Numbered from the stretch's first letter, positions 48,902-59,321 are shown. The stretch: DNA of 64,000 nt from Arthrobacter ulcerisalmonis (GCF_900609065.1 NZ_UXAU01000029.1:16370-80369), one strand, 5' to 3'. Translations and numbers: made by a program. Notes: a model not told the origin generated them from the letters alone.

Positions 48902-49852
48902 TCATCTGCGCAACCGTTGCTCAAGACGAGCAGGTATCCTGCCCGTCGAACCACGGAACGCGTCCCTAAATCCTTGGGCCGCGGCCTGGGCTAGCTTAAG
49001 GCGCCCCGGGCTGAAAGTGAACCTCAACACGTGCGCCTTGGACTCTTCGACCAAGCGCCTGACCACCCAGGCAGGATCCTTCACCACGTACCGGAGGCTT
49101 AGGACGGTGCCATTGCGACAGATGTAGTAGACCCGGCTGGGCGAATGATAATTGTAGGACAGTTGGCTGCCCTTGATTCGAACCGCTTTGCCGAAGAGAG
49201 TGGCAGGCTCCCGCTGACCTAAATCGTGTTCAATGTCGCAACCTTCGCCCACCAGTACGCTGAGACCTGCTGACCTGGTCCGCATGGTGTATTCGGAATC
49301 GACTCCGTCGATGAAAAGCCCCTCGTCGAAGCGGCCGACGCGCTCGAAGGAACTGCGGGGCAGGAGGAAACCGGATTGCATCGGGTCGAAAGCTTGGACA
49401 AATGGCCCTTTACTGGCACGAACTGGAATGGGGTGGCCGCTGTAAGAAGCGGCCGTAACGAAGCCGACGTGCAGTCCCAATGCGGCAGCGGTGGTGAACG
49501 TTTCCAGCCCTGACCGCACGTACTGCGGCGATGGACGTGAGTCCTGGTCCAAGGTCAGGTAGAAGTCCGGGTTCCACAGCTCCCTCGCTTTTTCGATTCC
49601 AGCGTTTAGTGCTGCCGCGATGCCAGAGTTAGTGCCCTGGCGCACGATCGTGACGCCGATGGACGCCAGCTCATTAAAAAGGGATTCGGTTTCTTCGGGG
49701 GATCCGTCGTCGACGACGACGACCTCCTGGACCTGATCAAGCAGCGTCCGGACGGTTCCGATCAAAGTTGGCAACGGGCCGTAGGCCGCGATGACGGCTA
49801 CGACGGTCGGTACGGAATCAGGCTGCGTCAATGACGGGATCCAATCTCTCAT
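48902..49852 (-). CDS. GT2 glycosyltransferase (rhamnosyltransferase-like)
   Basis: This 316-residue enzyme has VVVDDGSPEETES, NSGIAAALNAGI, LTLDQDSRPSPQYV and LFIDGVDSEYTMRT. These are the RfbF/WbbL-like motifs also seen in the GT2 at 44728-45621. Its start overlaps the end of the flippase gene by 35 bases, so it is probably translated by coupling. A 70-base gap separates its stop from the DPM1-like gene. Confidence 0.88.
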   Translation of the reverse strand: MRDWIPSLTQPDSVPTVVAVIAAYGPLPTLIGTVRTLLDQVQEVVVVDDGSPEETESLFNELASIGVTIVRQGTNSGIAAALNAGIEKARELWNPDFYLTLDQDSRPSPQYVRSGLETFTTAAALGLHVGFVTAASYSGHPIPVRASKGPFVQAFDPMQSGFLLPRSSFERVGRFDEGLFIDGVDSEYTMRTRSAGLSVLVGEGCDIEHDLGQREPATLFGKAVRIKGSQLSYNYHSPSRVYYICRNGTVLSLRYVVKDPAWVVRRLVEESKAHVLRFTFSPGRLKLAQAAAQGFRDAFRGSTGRIPARLEQRLRR

Positions 49853-51056
49853 GGTTCATCAGCTTCCACCCTGGGATGAGGAGGCTGACGAACAGTACGG
49901 CTTCGCTCAATGCCATGCCCAGTGCAATGCCCGGTGCGTTGCCTGCCAATCCAGCCCAAACCATGGCAGCTAATCCAAAAGCGGCGGAAACCAGAGTCCA
50001 GGTGAGGACAAAGTTCTGCCGACCTGCGGGAATGAGCAGGTTCCGAATGAAGGGCGTGCTTGCGCTCAGGAAGAGGAAAGCAATCCCAAAGTACAGGCAC
50101 AGTTCCGTTGTGGCTTGCGCTTTGCCGGCGAAGAGCAGGCTACTTACGAATGGCCCAGCTAATGTCAAAATGACAGCACCGAGCAGGCCAAGACCGGAAT
50201 GCGCCACGATGGCAGCCAAGTGGCGCTGACGCCTGTTGTTTGCCCCGTGCTCTATGGTCCAGCCCTGGAAAGCGTTGCCCAAGGCAATGATGGTGAAGAT
50301 GCCAAAGCGGTACAACGTATCGGCTGTTGCCAGGCTTCCGGACGCGGCAGCGGATGTGCTGGCGGTCGCAATGGGCGTTGGTGTTGATGCGTACGCATTG
50401 CCCGCGAGGCTGATGCCGGCAGTGCGTCCTTGAGCCGCCAATTCCCGTACGGATGCGGGCGCGTTGCTGGGGAACCAGTTCTGCCCCGGTGAGAACCTCC
50501 GGTGAAACGCGATCAGGGCGCCGACCGAGGCGGCCGCCACCAACACTGTGTACCACCACAACTGGTTGGTCAGTAAGAGGAGCGGCACCGCGGCAGCCGT
50601 TGCGACAAACCGAGGCAGCGTGTCATACAGGGCCAAGAGGCGTGGCTGCCCCAGTCCGATGCAGAACCACGACGGCGACATTCCGGCGCATGCCACGGCC
50701 CACGCCATGGCAACTGCCTCCCACCGAAATCCGGGAACGGCAACGAGCATGGTCACCGCAGCCGACGCTGGAATAACAACGACGAGCAGGAGTATGCGAG
50801 TGCGGATGCTCTTCGCGTAGACGAAAGCGCGTTCCTCTGCCCGGGTGGCGCGTGCAACTGCCACGGGTCCGTCAACGTTCCAACCCCACATCACGATAGT
50901 GGCGGCAAAGGTGCCGATAGCTTGGCCGGAAAGGACACTCGAAATGCCTTCTCCGCCCACCACGTTGGAGATGACGGGCAGCATGAGGAGAGGGGTAATT
51001 AAGGACAGCAGCGGCAACACCGTGAATCCGGAAAGTCGCAGCAATACGGTCTTCAT
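49818..51056 (-). CDS. Polysaccharide flippase, Wzx/MOP-type
   Basis: This 412-residue protein has about 12 hydrophobic segments and fits the polysaccharide-transporter branch of the MOP superfamily. Visible segments are LSGFTVLPLLSLITPLLMLPVI at the start, the RIRILLL-type second helix pair, and FIRNLLIPAGRQNF with a long terminal helix. It would flip lipid-linked oligosaccharides to the outer membrane leaflet. The locus also has a Wzm/Wzt ABC exporter, so two export routes may serve two polymers. It is the first gene of the minus-strand cluster. Confidence 0.85.
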   Translation of the reverse strand: MKTVLLRLSGFTVLPLLSLITPLLMLPVISNVVGGEGISSVLSGQAIGTFAATIVMWGWNVDGPVAVARATRAEERAFVYAKSIRTRILLLVVVIPASAAVTMLVAVPGFRWEAVAMAWAVACAGMSPSWFCIGLGQPRLLALYDTLPRFVATAAAVPLLLLTNQLWWYTVLVAAASVGALIAFHRRFSPGQNWFPSNAPASVRELAAQGRTAGISLAGNAYASTPTPIATASTSAAASGSLATADTLYRFGIFTIIALGNAFQGWTIEHGANNRRQRHLAAIVAHSGLGLLGAVILTLAGPFVSSLLFAGKAQATTELCLYFGIAFLFLSASTPFIRNLLIPAGRQNFVLTWTLVSAAFGLAAMVWAGLAGNAPGIALGMALSEAVLFVSLLIPGWKLMNHERLDPVIDAA

Positions 51057-51166
51057 TCTTGGGAGTGTCCTTGGGTTCTCGAAGGGCCTTCGTCGATCTT
51101 ACGGGATGGGTACCCGCCGCCTGAGGTCACCTACTATGGAGCAGACGATCGATTCCGCCCTTAGAA

Positions 51167-51958
51167 ATGGCGGAGATCACTTGCCCCCAAACGAAATGCG
51201 AGGCCATGACAGCCGCCGACCAGCCTGAAAAGGTGTCTATCCGAGCCAGCGTCTGTATGGCCACCTACAACGGAGCCCGATACATCGGGGAGCAGTTAGA
51301 GTCTATCCTTCGCCAACTAGGTCCGGACGATGAGTTGGTTATCGTGGATGACGCGTCCACGGACGCGACGGTTGCTCAGATCCGCGTCATCGATGATCAA
51401 CGCATCCGAGTCGTTCAGGCAGATGCAAACCAGGGTTACGTGAAGTCGTTCGAGCAGGCTGCACTGGCGTCCCGGGGGAGCGTTATTCTGCTGTCCGACC
51501 AAGATGATGTGTGGGTTGAAGGGCGACTAGGCGCCATGCTGGAAGCGTTGCAGTCCGCGTCGGTTGTGGCATCGAATTTCGATGTGCTCGGCGGTGGGCC
51601 GCGCCCGAGGATTCCCTCGCTTCGGGAGGCGGACAGCACCCGTGCGGTGGCTAACCTTTGGGGAATTCTCGTAGGATATAGGGCCTACTACGGTTGCGGT
51701 ATGGCATTTCGCCGCGAAGTCTTGCCACGCTTCGCGCCAATCCCTCCCTATCTACGGGAATCCCACGATCTTTGGCTCGCCATTTTGGGCAACACCTTAG
51801 GCTCAATGCGGCACTTGGAGCAGGCAACGCTGTTGCGACGGATCCATGACGCCAATGCCACGCCCCGGGGCTGGCGTTCCGCACGGAAGATCTTTGCTGC
51901 CAGGATCGTTCTCCTGAGACTCATGGTGGAGGCGCAAAAAAGGGTCCGCGCCAACTAG
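51167..51958 (+). CDS. GT2 glycosyltransferase
   Basis: This 263-residue enzyme has SVCMATYNGARYIGEQLESIL, VIVDDASTDATV, LSDQDDVWVEGRL (DQDD is the metal-binding motif of this GT2 subgroup) and SHDLWLAILGNTLG. These resemble RgpB/alpha-rhamnosyltransferase-type enzymes. The start is uncertain: ATG 51167 and ATG 51206 are both in frame, and no clear SD sequence supports either. The last bases of the gene are part of a stem that terminates the convergent GH25 gene. It stands alone on the plus strand. Confidence 0.85.
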   Translation: MAEITCPQTKCEAMTAADQPEKVSIRASVCMATYNGARYIGEQLESILRQLGPDDELVIVDDASTDATVAQIRVIDDQRIRVVQADANQGYVKSFEQAALASRGSVILLSDQDDVWVEGRLGAMLEALQSASVVASNFDVLGGGPRPRIPSLREADSTRAVANLWGILVGYRAYYGCGMAFRREVLPRFAPIPPYLRESHDLWLAILGNTLGSMRHLEQATLLRRIHDANATPRGWRSARKIFAARIVLLRLMVEAQKRVRAN

Positions 51959-51972
51959 TTAGCGCGGACCCT
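51941..51972 (-). terminator. Rho-independent terminator of the GH25 gene
   Basis: An 11-bp perfect stem (AGGGTCCGCGC and GCGCGGACCCT) with a 10-base loop is followed on the minus strand by TTTTTT. It lies within and just after the 3' end of the convergent glycosyltransferase gene, whose TAG stop is in the loop. Confidence 0.9.
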
Positions 51973-51986
51973 GCGGTGTGGACGGC

Positions 51987-53738
51987 CTAGAAGTATGAGA
52001 TGTCCACGCCCCGTTGGCTGAGACTATTGGTGAGTTGCCAGCTATTCCCGCGGACAATGCCGAGGGTGGTGGACCTGTTGCCATCCCAATCGCCAGTGAT
52101 TGGCCGGTCCGTTGATACTCCAAACGGCAACACGTCGGACACCTGCGGGGACTGGATTCTGTTGCTGAGCCACCACGTGCCGCTACGCCACACTCCAATA
52201 CTGGCTTTGCCGTCGCCATTCCAGTCGCCGACAAGGGGAGTGTCGGATGGCACCCCGAAAGATGCCGATTCGTTGACCACAGGTGAGTTGACGTTATAGG
52301 TGACCTGGAAACTGGAGTTTCGCCATATGCCTATGCTGTCCCTACCGGAACCGTTCCAGTCGCCAACAATGGGAGTGTCGGAGCCGACACCGAATCCAAC
52401 GACCTTGGTAATGCTCATGGAGTTAACATCGTCAACAAGCCACCACACGCCGTTCCTGACAATGCCGATTCCGGCTATGCCGTCCCCGTTCCAGTCACCT
52501 ACTACTGGCCTGTCTCCTGGGTTCCCGTAGGAAAAGCACTGTCGTGGCGCCGCAGCCATTTGCAGGCACCAGAAACCGTCTTTGAACCAGCCGACTTTGG
52601 CCTTGCCGTCCCCAGCCCATTTTCCGGTAAGCAGCGTGGCGCCCGATATGAGACCAATTGGATAACTATCTGCCGTTGCGGCCAGGTTCCGGAGTTGGTC
52701 GATATTGCCGTTGAACACGTTTTGGTCGCCAGGGAATGTTGCCTTGACCGTCTGGCTCGCATTGGCAAAGTCGTTGGCGTACTGCCAAATGGTGTAGGTG
52801 GACCAGCCACCCGGTACCGCCGGGCTGCTCGTGTAGTAAGAGGCAAGCCATAGCGGGTTGGTGGTGCTGAACTCGGTGGTGTTCCCCAGGCAATCCCGCC
52901 AGAACCAGTAGCCCGTGTAAATCATGGCGTGTTTGTTTGTCAGGCGGAAAACGGTGGAGGTGAAGTCGCGGACCCATGTGGTCAGTTGGGCCGGGCTCAT
53001 GCCGTAGCACTTATCCGTACCTCCGTATGGATTATCTTCAATATCGAGGGTGGGGGGCATGGTAATGCCATCTGCTGTCCACCCGCCGCCGTTGTTGATA
53101 AAGAATTGGGCTTGCGTGGCGCCATTGGAAACACTGGGCGCTGCGAAGTGATAGGCGCCACGGAGGAGTCCTGCAGACGTTGCGCCACCATATTGGGCGG
53201 CAAAGTAGGGATTTTTATAGCCAGTACCCTCTGTTGCCTTGACGTACGCAAACCTGGCGCCCTTGTTCCTGACATCAGCCCAGTTGACTGATCCCTGCCA
53301 GGAGCTGACGTCTAGTCCCAGCGGCTTTCCCGCTGTTCCTGACGGCTGTTCCGGAACGGAAGGTTGCGGAGATTGGACTGCCATCCTCAACTGCCGCGCC
53401 TGACTTTCTGCTGCAGGAGCATTCAGACCGGCCTTGCCCATTGACGCCTTGCCCATTTCCGTGGCCGTGGCGGGCATCGAAGGCTCGGCAGTGGCGGCGG
53501 GCGCCGACGGCGGAGGGGTGGTTTCTGCATTCTTCGTAGGCACTTCCGGCGCTGCTGGTACAGAGGGTGCCGTAGTTTGCGACGGCTTGAGCGCCGGAGT
53601 TCCGGTGGGTCCAGCCGTCGTTGTGGGGGTCGGCGTCGGCGTCGGGGTGACGGCCATAGCGCCGGTGCCGCCCAGCGTAAGTGGAATCGCGAGCGCGACG
53701 GCGAGCAGCGCAACGCGGCGGGAATTGGTTCTTATCAC
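51987..53738 (-). CDS. Secreted GH25 lysozyme-like protein with FG-GAP repeats
   Basis: GH25 enzymes hydrolyse N-acetylmuramyl glycosidic bonds. The 583-residue protein has a signal peptide (MIRTNSRRVALLAVALAIPL ending GAMA), a Pro/Thr- and Ala-rich linker of about 110 residues, and a GH25 domain (about 138-350; LDVSSWQG near 141 and TLDIED near 231 hold the catalytic acids). Five C-terminal FG-GAP-type repeats follow (about 365-583), each with a GDWNGDG-like calcium-binding loop. The chosen start is GTG at 53738, after GGGGG at about six bases; an upstream ATG would add residues before the signal peptide. It may remodel the wall at export sites. Confidence 0.85.
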   Translation of the reverse strand: MIRTNSRRVALLAVALAIPLTLGGTGAMAVTPTPTPTPTTTAGPTGTPALKPSQTTAPSVPAAPEVPTKNAETTPPPSAPAATAEPSMPATATEMGKASMGKAGLNAPAAESQARQLRMAVQSPQPSVPEQPSGTAGKPLGLDVSSWQGSVNWADVRNKGARFAYVKATEGTGYKNPYFAAQYGGATSAGLLRGAYHFAAPSVSNGATQAQFFINNGGGWTADGITMPPTLDIEDNPYGGTDKCYGMSPAQLTTWVRDFTSTVFRLTNKHAMIYTGYWFWRDCLGNTTEFSTTNPLWLASYYTSSPAVPGGWSTYTIWQYANDFANASQTVKATFPGDQNVFNGNIDQLRNLAATADSYPIGLISGATLLTGKWAGDGKAKVGWFKDGFWCLQMAAAPRQCFSYGNPGDRPVVGDWNGDGIAGIGIVRNGVWWLVDDVNSMSITKVVGFGVGSDTPIVGDWNGSGRDSIGIWRNSSFQVTYNVNSPVVNESASFGVPSDTPLVGDWNGDGKASIGVWRSGTWWLSNRIQSPQVSDVLPFGVSTDRPITGDWDGNRSTTLGIVRGNSWQLTNSLSQRGVDISYF

Positions 53739-53794
53739 GGATGCCCCCGAGAAGTAATGTGCGAGGGGGAGAACTTCCGCCGTCGTCATAATGA

Positions 53795-54892
<1,098 letters not shown>

Positions 54893-54895
54893 GCC

Positions 54896-56305
54896 ATGGC
54901 GATCGAATTCGGCAAAAAGCTGACGGCCACGCAAACGCCTATTCCCGGCGTCGTCCTTTATGACCTTCCCGTTCACGGTGACAATCGCGGCTGGTTCAAG
55001 GAAAACTGGCAGCGCGAGAAGATGGTGGCGTTGGGACTCCCAGACTTCCGGCCAGTCCAGAACAACATTTCCTTCAACGAGAAGGCCGGCACCACCCGTG
55101 GGATCCATGCCGAGCCGTGGGACAAGTTCATCTCTGTCGCCACCGGCCGGATTTTCGGTGCCTGGGTGGACCTGCGCGAGGGGCCGTCCTTTGGTGCGGT
55201 CTTCACCGCAGAAATGGATGCCAGCCAGGCGATCTTCATTCCCCGCGGTGTGGGCAATGCGTTCCAGACCCTCGAGGACAACACCGCCTACACTTACCTG
55301 GTCAATGATCACTGGTCCGCGGACGCACAGGGCCAGTACACCTTCCTGAACCTGGCGGACGAAACCGCAGCAATCCAGTGGCCTATCTCGCTGGACGCGG
55401 CAGAGCTCTCCGACAAGGACAAAGCACACCCGCGCCTGGCTGACGTCGTACCCATGCCGGGGAAGAAGACCTTGGTTGTGGGGGCGGACGGCCAGTTGGG
55501 CAAGGCGTTGCGGGAACTGCACGACGGCGACGCATCCGTTGAGTTCGCAGGTCGCGCTGAGTTCGACCTGAGCAGCGAAGAAGCGTTCGCCACCCGGAAC
55601 TGGAAGAGCTACTCGACCATCGTCAACGCTGCCGCCTACACGGCTGTTGATACTGCAGAGACCCCGGAAGGCCGCGCGGCTGCCTGGGCTGTCAACGTCG
55701 CCGCCGTTGCGCGCCTGGCGCGGACCGCCGTCGAGCATGACCTCACCCTGGTGCATGTCTCCTCTGATTACGTGTTCGACGGCGGACGCGGGGTCCACGA
55801 CGAATCAGAACCATTCACGCCGCTCGGCGTCTACGGGCAGACCAAGGCGGCCGGTGACGCGATCGTCAGCGTGGTGCCGCGGCACTACATTGTCCGGACC
55901 AGTTGGGTGATTGGTGAAGGAAACAACTTTGTCCGCACCATGGCGTCGCTGGCCGGTCGCGGGATTACACCGTCGGTGGTCAATGATCAGGTGGGGCGAC
56001 TCAGCTTCACCGAGGACATCGCCGCCGGTATCCGGCACTTGCTCACCTCTGGCGCTGACTACGGCACCTACAACTTGTCCAACGACGGGGAGCCCCAGTC
56101 CTGGGCCGACATTGCCGCTGACGTTTACGAACTCTCCGGGCAACCCCGGGAATCCGTGACGGGCGTGAGCACCGAAGAGTACTTCAAGGGCAAATCTGCC
56201 GCCCCGCGGCCATTGAACAGTGCCCTCGACTTGGCGAAGATTAAGGCAACTGGGTTTGTTCCCGCCACGACCACTTCGCGGCTGACAAGCTTCCTTCAGT
56301 CCTGA
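54896..56305 (+). CDS. Bifunctional dTDP-4-dehydrorhamnose 3,5-epimerase / reductase (RmlC-RmlD fusion)
   Basis: This single 469-residue protein would do the last two steps to dTDP-L-rhamnose. Residues about 1-190 are an RmlC cupin: HGDNRGWFKENWQ, the catalytic His71 in TTRGIHAEPWDK, and AIFIPRGVGNAFQTLED. Residues about 192-469 are an RmlD reductase: VVGADGQLGKAL, HVSSDYVFDGG and the catalytic YxxxK in GVYGQTKAAGD, with LSFTEDIAAGIRHLL. The fusion is known from other actinobacteria. It follows rmlB by three bases and is followed by a strong terminator. Confidence 0.93.
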   Translation: MAIEFGKKLTATQTPIPGVVLYDLPVHGDNRGWFKENWQREKMVALGLPDFRPVQNNISFNEKAGTTRGIHAEPWDKFISVATGRIFGAWVDLREGPSFGAVFTAEMDASQAIFIPRGVGNAFQTLEDNTAYTYLVNDHWSADAQGQYTFLNLADETAAIQWPISLDAAELSDKDKAHPRLADVVPMPGKKTLVVGADGQLGKALRELHDGDASVEFAGRAEFDLSSEEAFATRNWKSYSTIVNAAAYTAVDTAETPEGRAAAWAVNVAAVARLARTAVEHDLTLVHVSSDYVFDGGRGVHDESEPFTPLGVYGQTKAAGDAIVSVVPRHYIVRTSWVIGEGNNFVRTMASLAGRGITPSVVNDQVGRLSFTEDIAAGIRHLLTSGADYGTYNLSNDGEPQSWADIAADVYELSGQPRESVTGVSTEEYFKGKSAAPRPLNSALDLAKIKATGFVPATTTSRLTSFLQS

Positions 56306-56318
56306 CCTGCGCCAACTA

Positions 56319-56353
56319 AAACGCCGTTGACCCCTTGAGGGTCAACGGCGTTT
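56319..56353 (+). terminator. Rho-independent terminator after rmlCD
   Basis: A perfect 15-bp stem (AAACGCCGTTGACCC and GGGTCAACGGCGTTT) with a five-base loop is followed by CTCTTT on the plus strand. On the minus strand it is preceded by A-rich sequence and would also stop the convergent DUF2142 transcript, so it probably works both ways. Confidence 0.92.
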
Positions 56354-56366
56354 CTCTTTAACCGAT

Positions 56367-58010
56367 TCAGGCGGCGGCAGCGACCTTGGCACGGACTCGA
56401 CGGCGCTTAAGAAAATCTTGGTGGGGGATCAAGTAGCGGAACAGCATGTGTGCGGCCAGGAGAAGGACGCCAGCATAGAGGAGTGTGAGGACTTCCCATG
56501 TCAGGGGCGGTTGCCAGCCTGGGACCGTGATCATGGTCTGCCAGTTGCCATAGTCGGGAATTCCCACGACGTAGCGTCGCAGGACGTAAAGGAACCCGTA
56601 AACATGGGCGGCGATTGCAGCCCACAGGAAGAGTCTGGTCATAGAAGCGGCGGGCCTGGTCTTGGCAAAAGTCCGGAATCGGAAGGCCATTCCTGCAGCA
56701 ATTACGGTGATGAGGAACAGCGGCATGCTGTAACGACCCTGCCAGATGAAGCCGACACTGGAGACCAGAACCGCCTGAAGGGCGGATGGTACCAGCAGCA
56801 ACATGGCGAGTGCCGCCAGGAAGCCCAGTTGCAGGCGCCAGCGTCGGAGCAGGAAGACGAAAAGTAACACAAGAACCAGCAGCATATTCCAGAACATGTA
56901 GACCGCCTGGGGGAGCGAAGTCTCAAGCCAACCCATGACTCCGATGTATTGGGCAACAAAGTCAAAAGCACGGTCCAACATAGTGAGGAAAGCCCGGTAG
57001 GTAGGAATATCGCCGGTGGCGTTGGAGATGCCTGCTGGCGCTTCGCCTGCTGAAGGCGGGGCGTTGAACATCCAGAAATTCCATAGAAGGCCCAGGCATA
57101 CCCCAATAAAAATGACGCCGGTTGTTAGTAGAACAAATTTATTTCTCAGGATGGCAAGTGCGTCTCTGCCCCGATAGCAGAGGCAGGCGACCACCACGGC
57201 ACACAACAACCACACCAAAGATACCGACCTGGTGTTCGCGAGGGCAACGCTGGCAAGCCCCACCGTGATGATTTGTGGTTTCACCGTCGCCAAACGCCGT
57301 GAATTCTCCAGGACCACCAGCAAGCCGCAGAAAGCGGCCATGGTCGCTGCGATTTCCAAGGAATTCGGGTTGATGCCGCTGGCCAGGAAGAAAACCATGG
57401 GAGTCGTGGCAATGCTGGCTGCAACAATGGGCCATTTGGGTCGTCGGAGCCGGGCTAGTGCTGTAAAGCCGGCCGCGTAGAACGCCGCTGAGAGCAGGGC
57501 GCTGACGATTCGCATGGCGAACAGAGCTGGCGCGCCTGACATGAAGAGGCTCGGGAAACCGACGACCCAGTAGTACAGCGGATTGTAAAGGCCTGCTGAG
57601 GTCACCCCAATGGTGAGGTAATTATCATCGTAAGGAATTCCGGGGGCGCAGCCTGCAGTCTGGTCGCGCTGGAAGGCAAAGCACGTCTGGGGCGCGAGGT
57701 TGGCGATGTAGGAGGGGACCTGCACGTGGACGCCATGGCCAAATGACTTGCCCGCCTCCACGAAGACTTGGCCGCGGGCTACTGCTGCAGCCTTGATGGT
57801 ATGCACAGGCTCGTCCGGGTAGGCCATCAAAGGGGTTGCGAGCGACCAGAGAATCATGAGGCCCGCAAGAAGGCCGAACACCTTGAGGAAGACGCCGGTT
57901 GCTGGACGCTGCTGCTTTGATTGGACCGAAGTCCCGGGGGTGGTGCCGCTCATGGGGGCCCTTTCTTGCACTGCTGCCGCTGCGTTGTGGCCAGGCCGCG
58001 GGAAGCTCAT
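56367..58010 (-). CDS. DUF2142 multi-pass membrane protein
   Basis: This 547-residue protein has a 35-residue hydrophilic N-terminus and about 12 hydrophobic helices. The first loop has the conserved LMAYPDEPVHTIKAAAVARGQ, with Asp-Glu in the position of GT-C catalytic residues, and IGVTSAGLYNPLYYWVVG. DUF2142 proteins are thought to be GT-C-type enzymes of surface glycan assembly. The ATG overlaps the stop of the PstS-like gene (ATGA), and GGAGGA is placed well for it. A second ATG at 57953 is less likely. It points toward the rmlCD terminator. Confidence 0.85.
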   Translation of the reverse strand: MSFPRPGHNAAAAVQERAPMSGTTPGTSVQSKQQRPATGVFLKVFGLLAGLMILWSLATPLMAYPDEPVHTIKAAAVARGQVFVEAGKSFGHGVHVQVPSYIANLAPQTCFAFQRDQTAGCAPGIPYDDNYLTIGVTSAGLYNPLYYWVVGFPSLFMSGAPALFAMRIVSALLSAAFYAAGFTALARLRRPKWPIVAASIATTPMVFFLASGINPNSLEIAATMAAFCGLLVVLENSRRLATVKPQIITVGLASVALANTRSVSLVWLLCAVVVACLCYRGRDALAILRNKFVLLTTGVIFIGVCLGLLWNFWMFNAPPSAGEAPAGISNATGDIPTYRAFLTMLDRAFDFVAQYIGVMGWLETSLPQAVYMFWNMLLVLVLLFVFLLRRWRLQLGFLAALAMLLLVPSALQAVLVSSVGFIWQGRYSMPLFLITVIAAGMAFRFRTFAKTRPAASMTRLFLWAAIAAHVYGFLYVLRRYVVGIPDYGNWQTMITVPGWQPPLTWEVLTLLYAGVLLLAAHMLFRYLIPHQDFLKRRRVRAKVAAAA

Positions 58011-59065
58011 TGAGGTCCTCCGATTTGTTCAATGCGCTTTTGGGCCAGTTTCAGCGTTTCCTTGGGCGGCGACGCCACGCCAGCGAAGTATGTCGAGTTT
58101 CCTTGCCCACCCGCGCCGACCACGAACGTACCCCAGGACTTGACCAGACGACTCAGCGACTCATTTGAGTAATTGCTGCAGAAAGCTTGGTAGGTGACCA
58201 ACGACAGGCCGTATCCTTCGCTACCCATGCCGGCGCTCTGGAACGTGACGCTACCGCCGGGGCCAGCCCCAACTGTTCCCAGGCCGATCGAGAGGTTGAG
58301 GGTGTCATCATTCATCCGGACGAATCCCTTGCCGAAGTCCAGGAGTGCGGTGTCGAAACGGGATCCGATGGAAGATTTTTCGAGGAACGCAATGGAACCG
58401 GCGGTGTTATCAAGCTTGTTCGCGAGAGCATCGTTGTCTTTGACGGATTCACCGGCAGTCTCTGCAGGCCACTCGTTGCTGGGCTGCCCTTTCCAGCCGC
58501 CGGCGGCCAGGTAACTCGTTGCCGTTTTCGTCAGCACGGAGTCTTCGGTAGCCCGAACAGGAGTTATTTTACTGTCGGGAAGTTCCTTGCCCGAGTTGAT
58601 GGCGGTGATTGCCGGGTCATCCCAGGTGGTGATGTCTCCAGAATAGATGGCGGCAAGCACGCCGGGTGTGAGCTTGAGGTTCTTGACGCTTGGCAGGTTG
58701 AACGCAACGCCGACCCCCACAATGGCTACAGGTACGGAAAAAGCTCCGTCAGGTCCACAGGTGGTTTTTGACCTCTCCACATCTGTAGCTGTCAACGGAG
58801 CGTCGAGCGGAGCGAAATGGGCCTGACCGTTCAGTAGTGCATCGACCCCGACGTCCGACCCATCGGGGGAAAAGTTCAGCGACGTTCCCGGGTAGTCCTT
58901 CATCCAGCCGTTGCGCCACGCCGAAATGGAACTGCCCTGGACTTCGGTACCAACAGCCGTGAGCGCACCCCGAATTGAGGGTTCGGTGGAGGGGCCGGCG
59001 CATGCTGTCATCGCGGTGAACAAGGCAGCGAACGCTGCAGCGCGCCACATTCCCGTAGTTTTCAA
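58007..59065 (-). CDS. PstS-like phosphate-binding lipoprotein
   Basis: This 352-residue protein has a lipoprotein signal ending in TAC with Cys22 as the lipidation site. The PstS fold follows: GTEVQGSSISAWRNGWMKDYPG, SPDGSDVGVDALLNGQAHFAPLD, AAIYSGDITTWDDPAITAINSG, and TEDSVLTKTATSYLA. PstS proteins bind phosphate for PstCAB, but no pst permease or ATPase gene is adjacent; the partner is a DUF2142 protein coupled to it. It may sense phosphate for wall polymer synthesis, or be a duplicated transport subunit acting with distant genes. The specific binding residues were not individually verified. Confidence 0.83.
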   Translation of the reverse strand: MKTTGMWRAAAFAALFTAMTACAGPSTEPSIRGALTAVGTEVQGSSISAWRNGWMKDYPGTSLNFSPDGSDVGVDALLNGQAHFAPLDAPLTATDVERSKTTCGPDGAFSVPVAIVGVGVAFNLPSVKNLKLTPGVLAAIYSGDITTWDDPAITAINSGKELPDSKITPVRATEDSVLTKTATSYLAAGGWKGQPSNEWPAETAGESVKDNDALANKLDNTAGSIAFLEKSSIGSRFDTALLDFGKGFVRMNDDTLNLSIGLGTVGAGPGGSVTFQSAGMGSEGYGLSLVTYQAFCSNYSNESLSRLVKSWGTFVVGAGGQGNSTYFAGVASPPKETLKLAQKRIEQIGGPQ

Positions 59066-59321
59066 TTAAAGACCTCTCAAGTCGAATTGCGGGCCGCTTA
59101 CTGACAAGACCGTGGCAAAGCGTGTCCGCACTTCCTGGGACCAGCCTACTTTGCGATCAGTCTTTGCGTTGTGCAGCATCCTGGTGCCTTGGTGCCGATT
59201 TAGGACTCAGGGCAGTTGTCCACAGGATTGAGAAATGTCTTGGCGCCATGCTGCGGGCACTCTAGGCTGTACCCATTCGGACTGGCGCCAACGGTGGTGG
59301 CAGCTTTCTACAGGGGATCGA

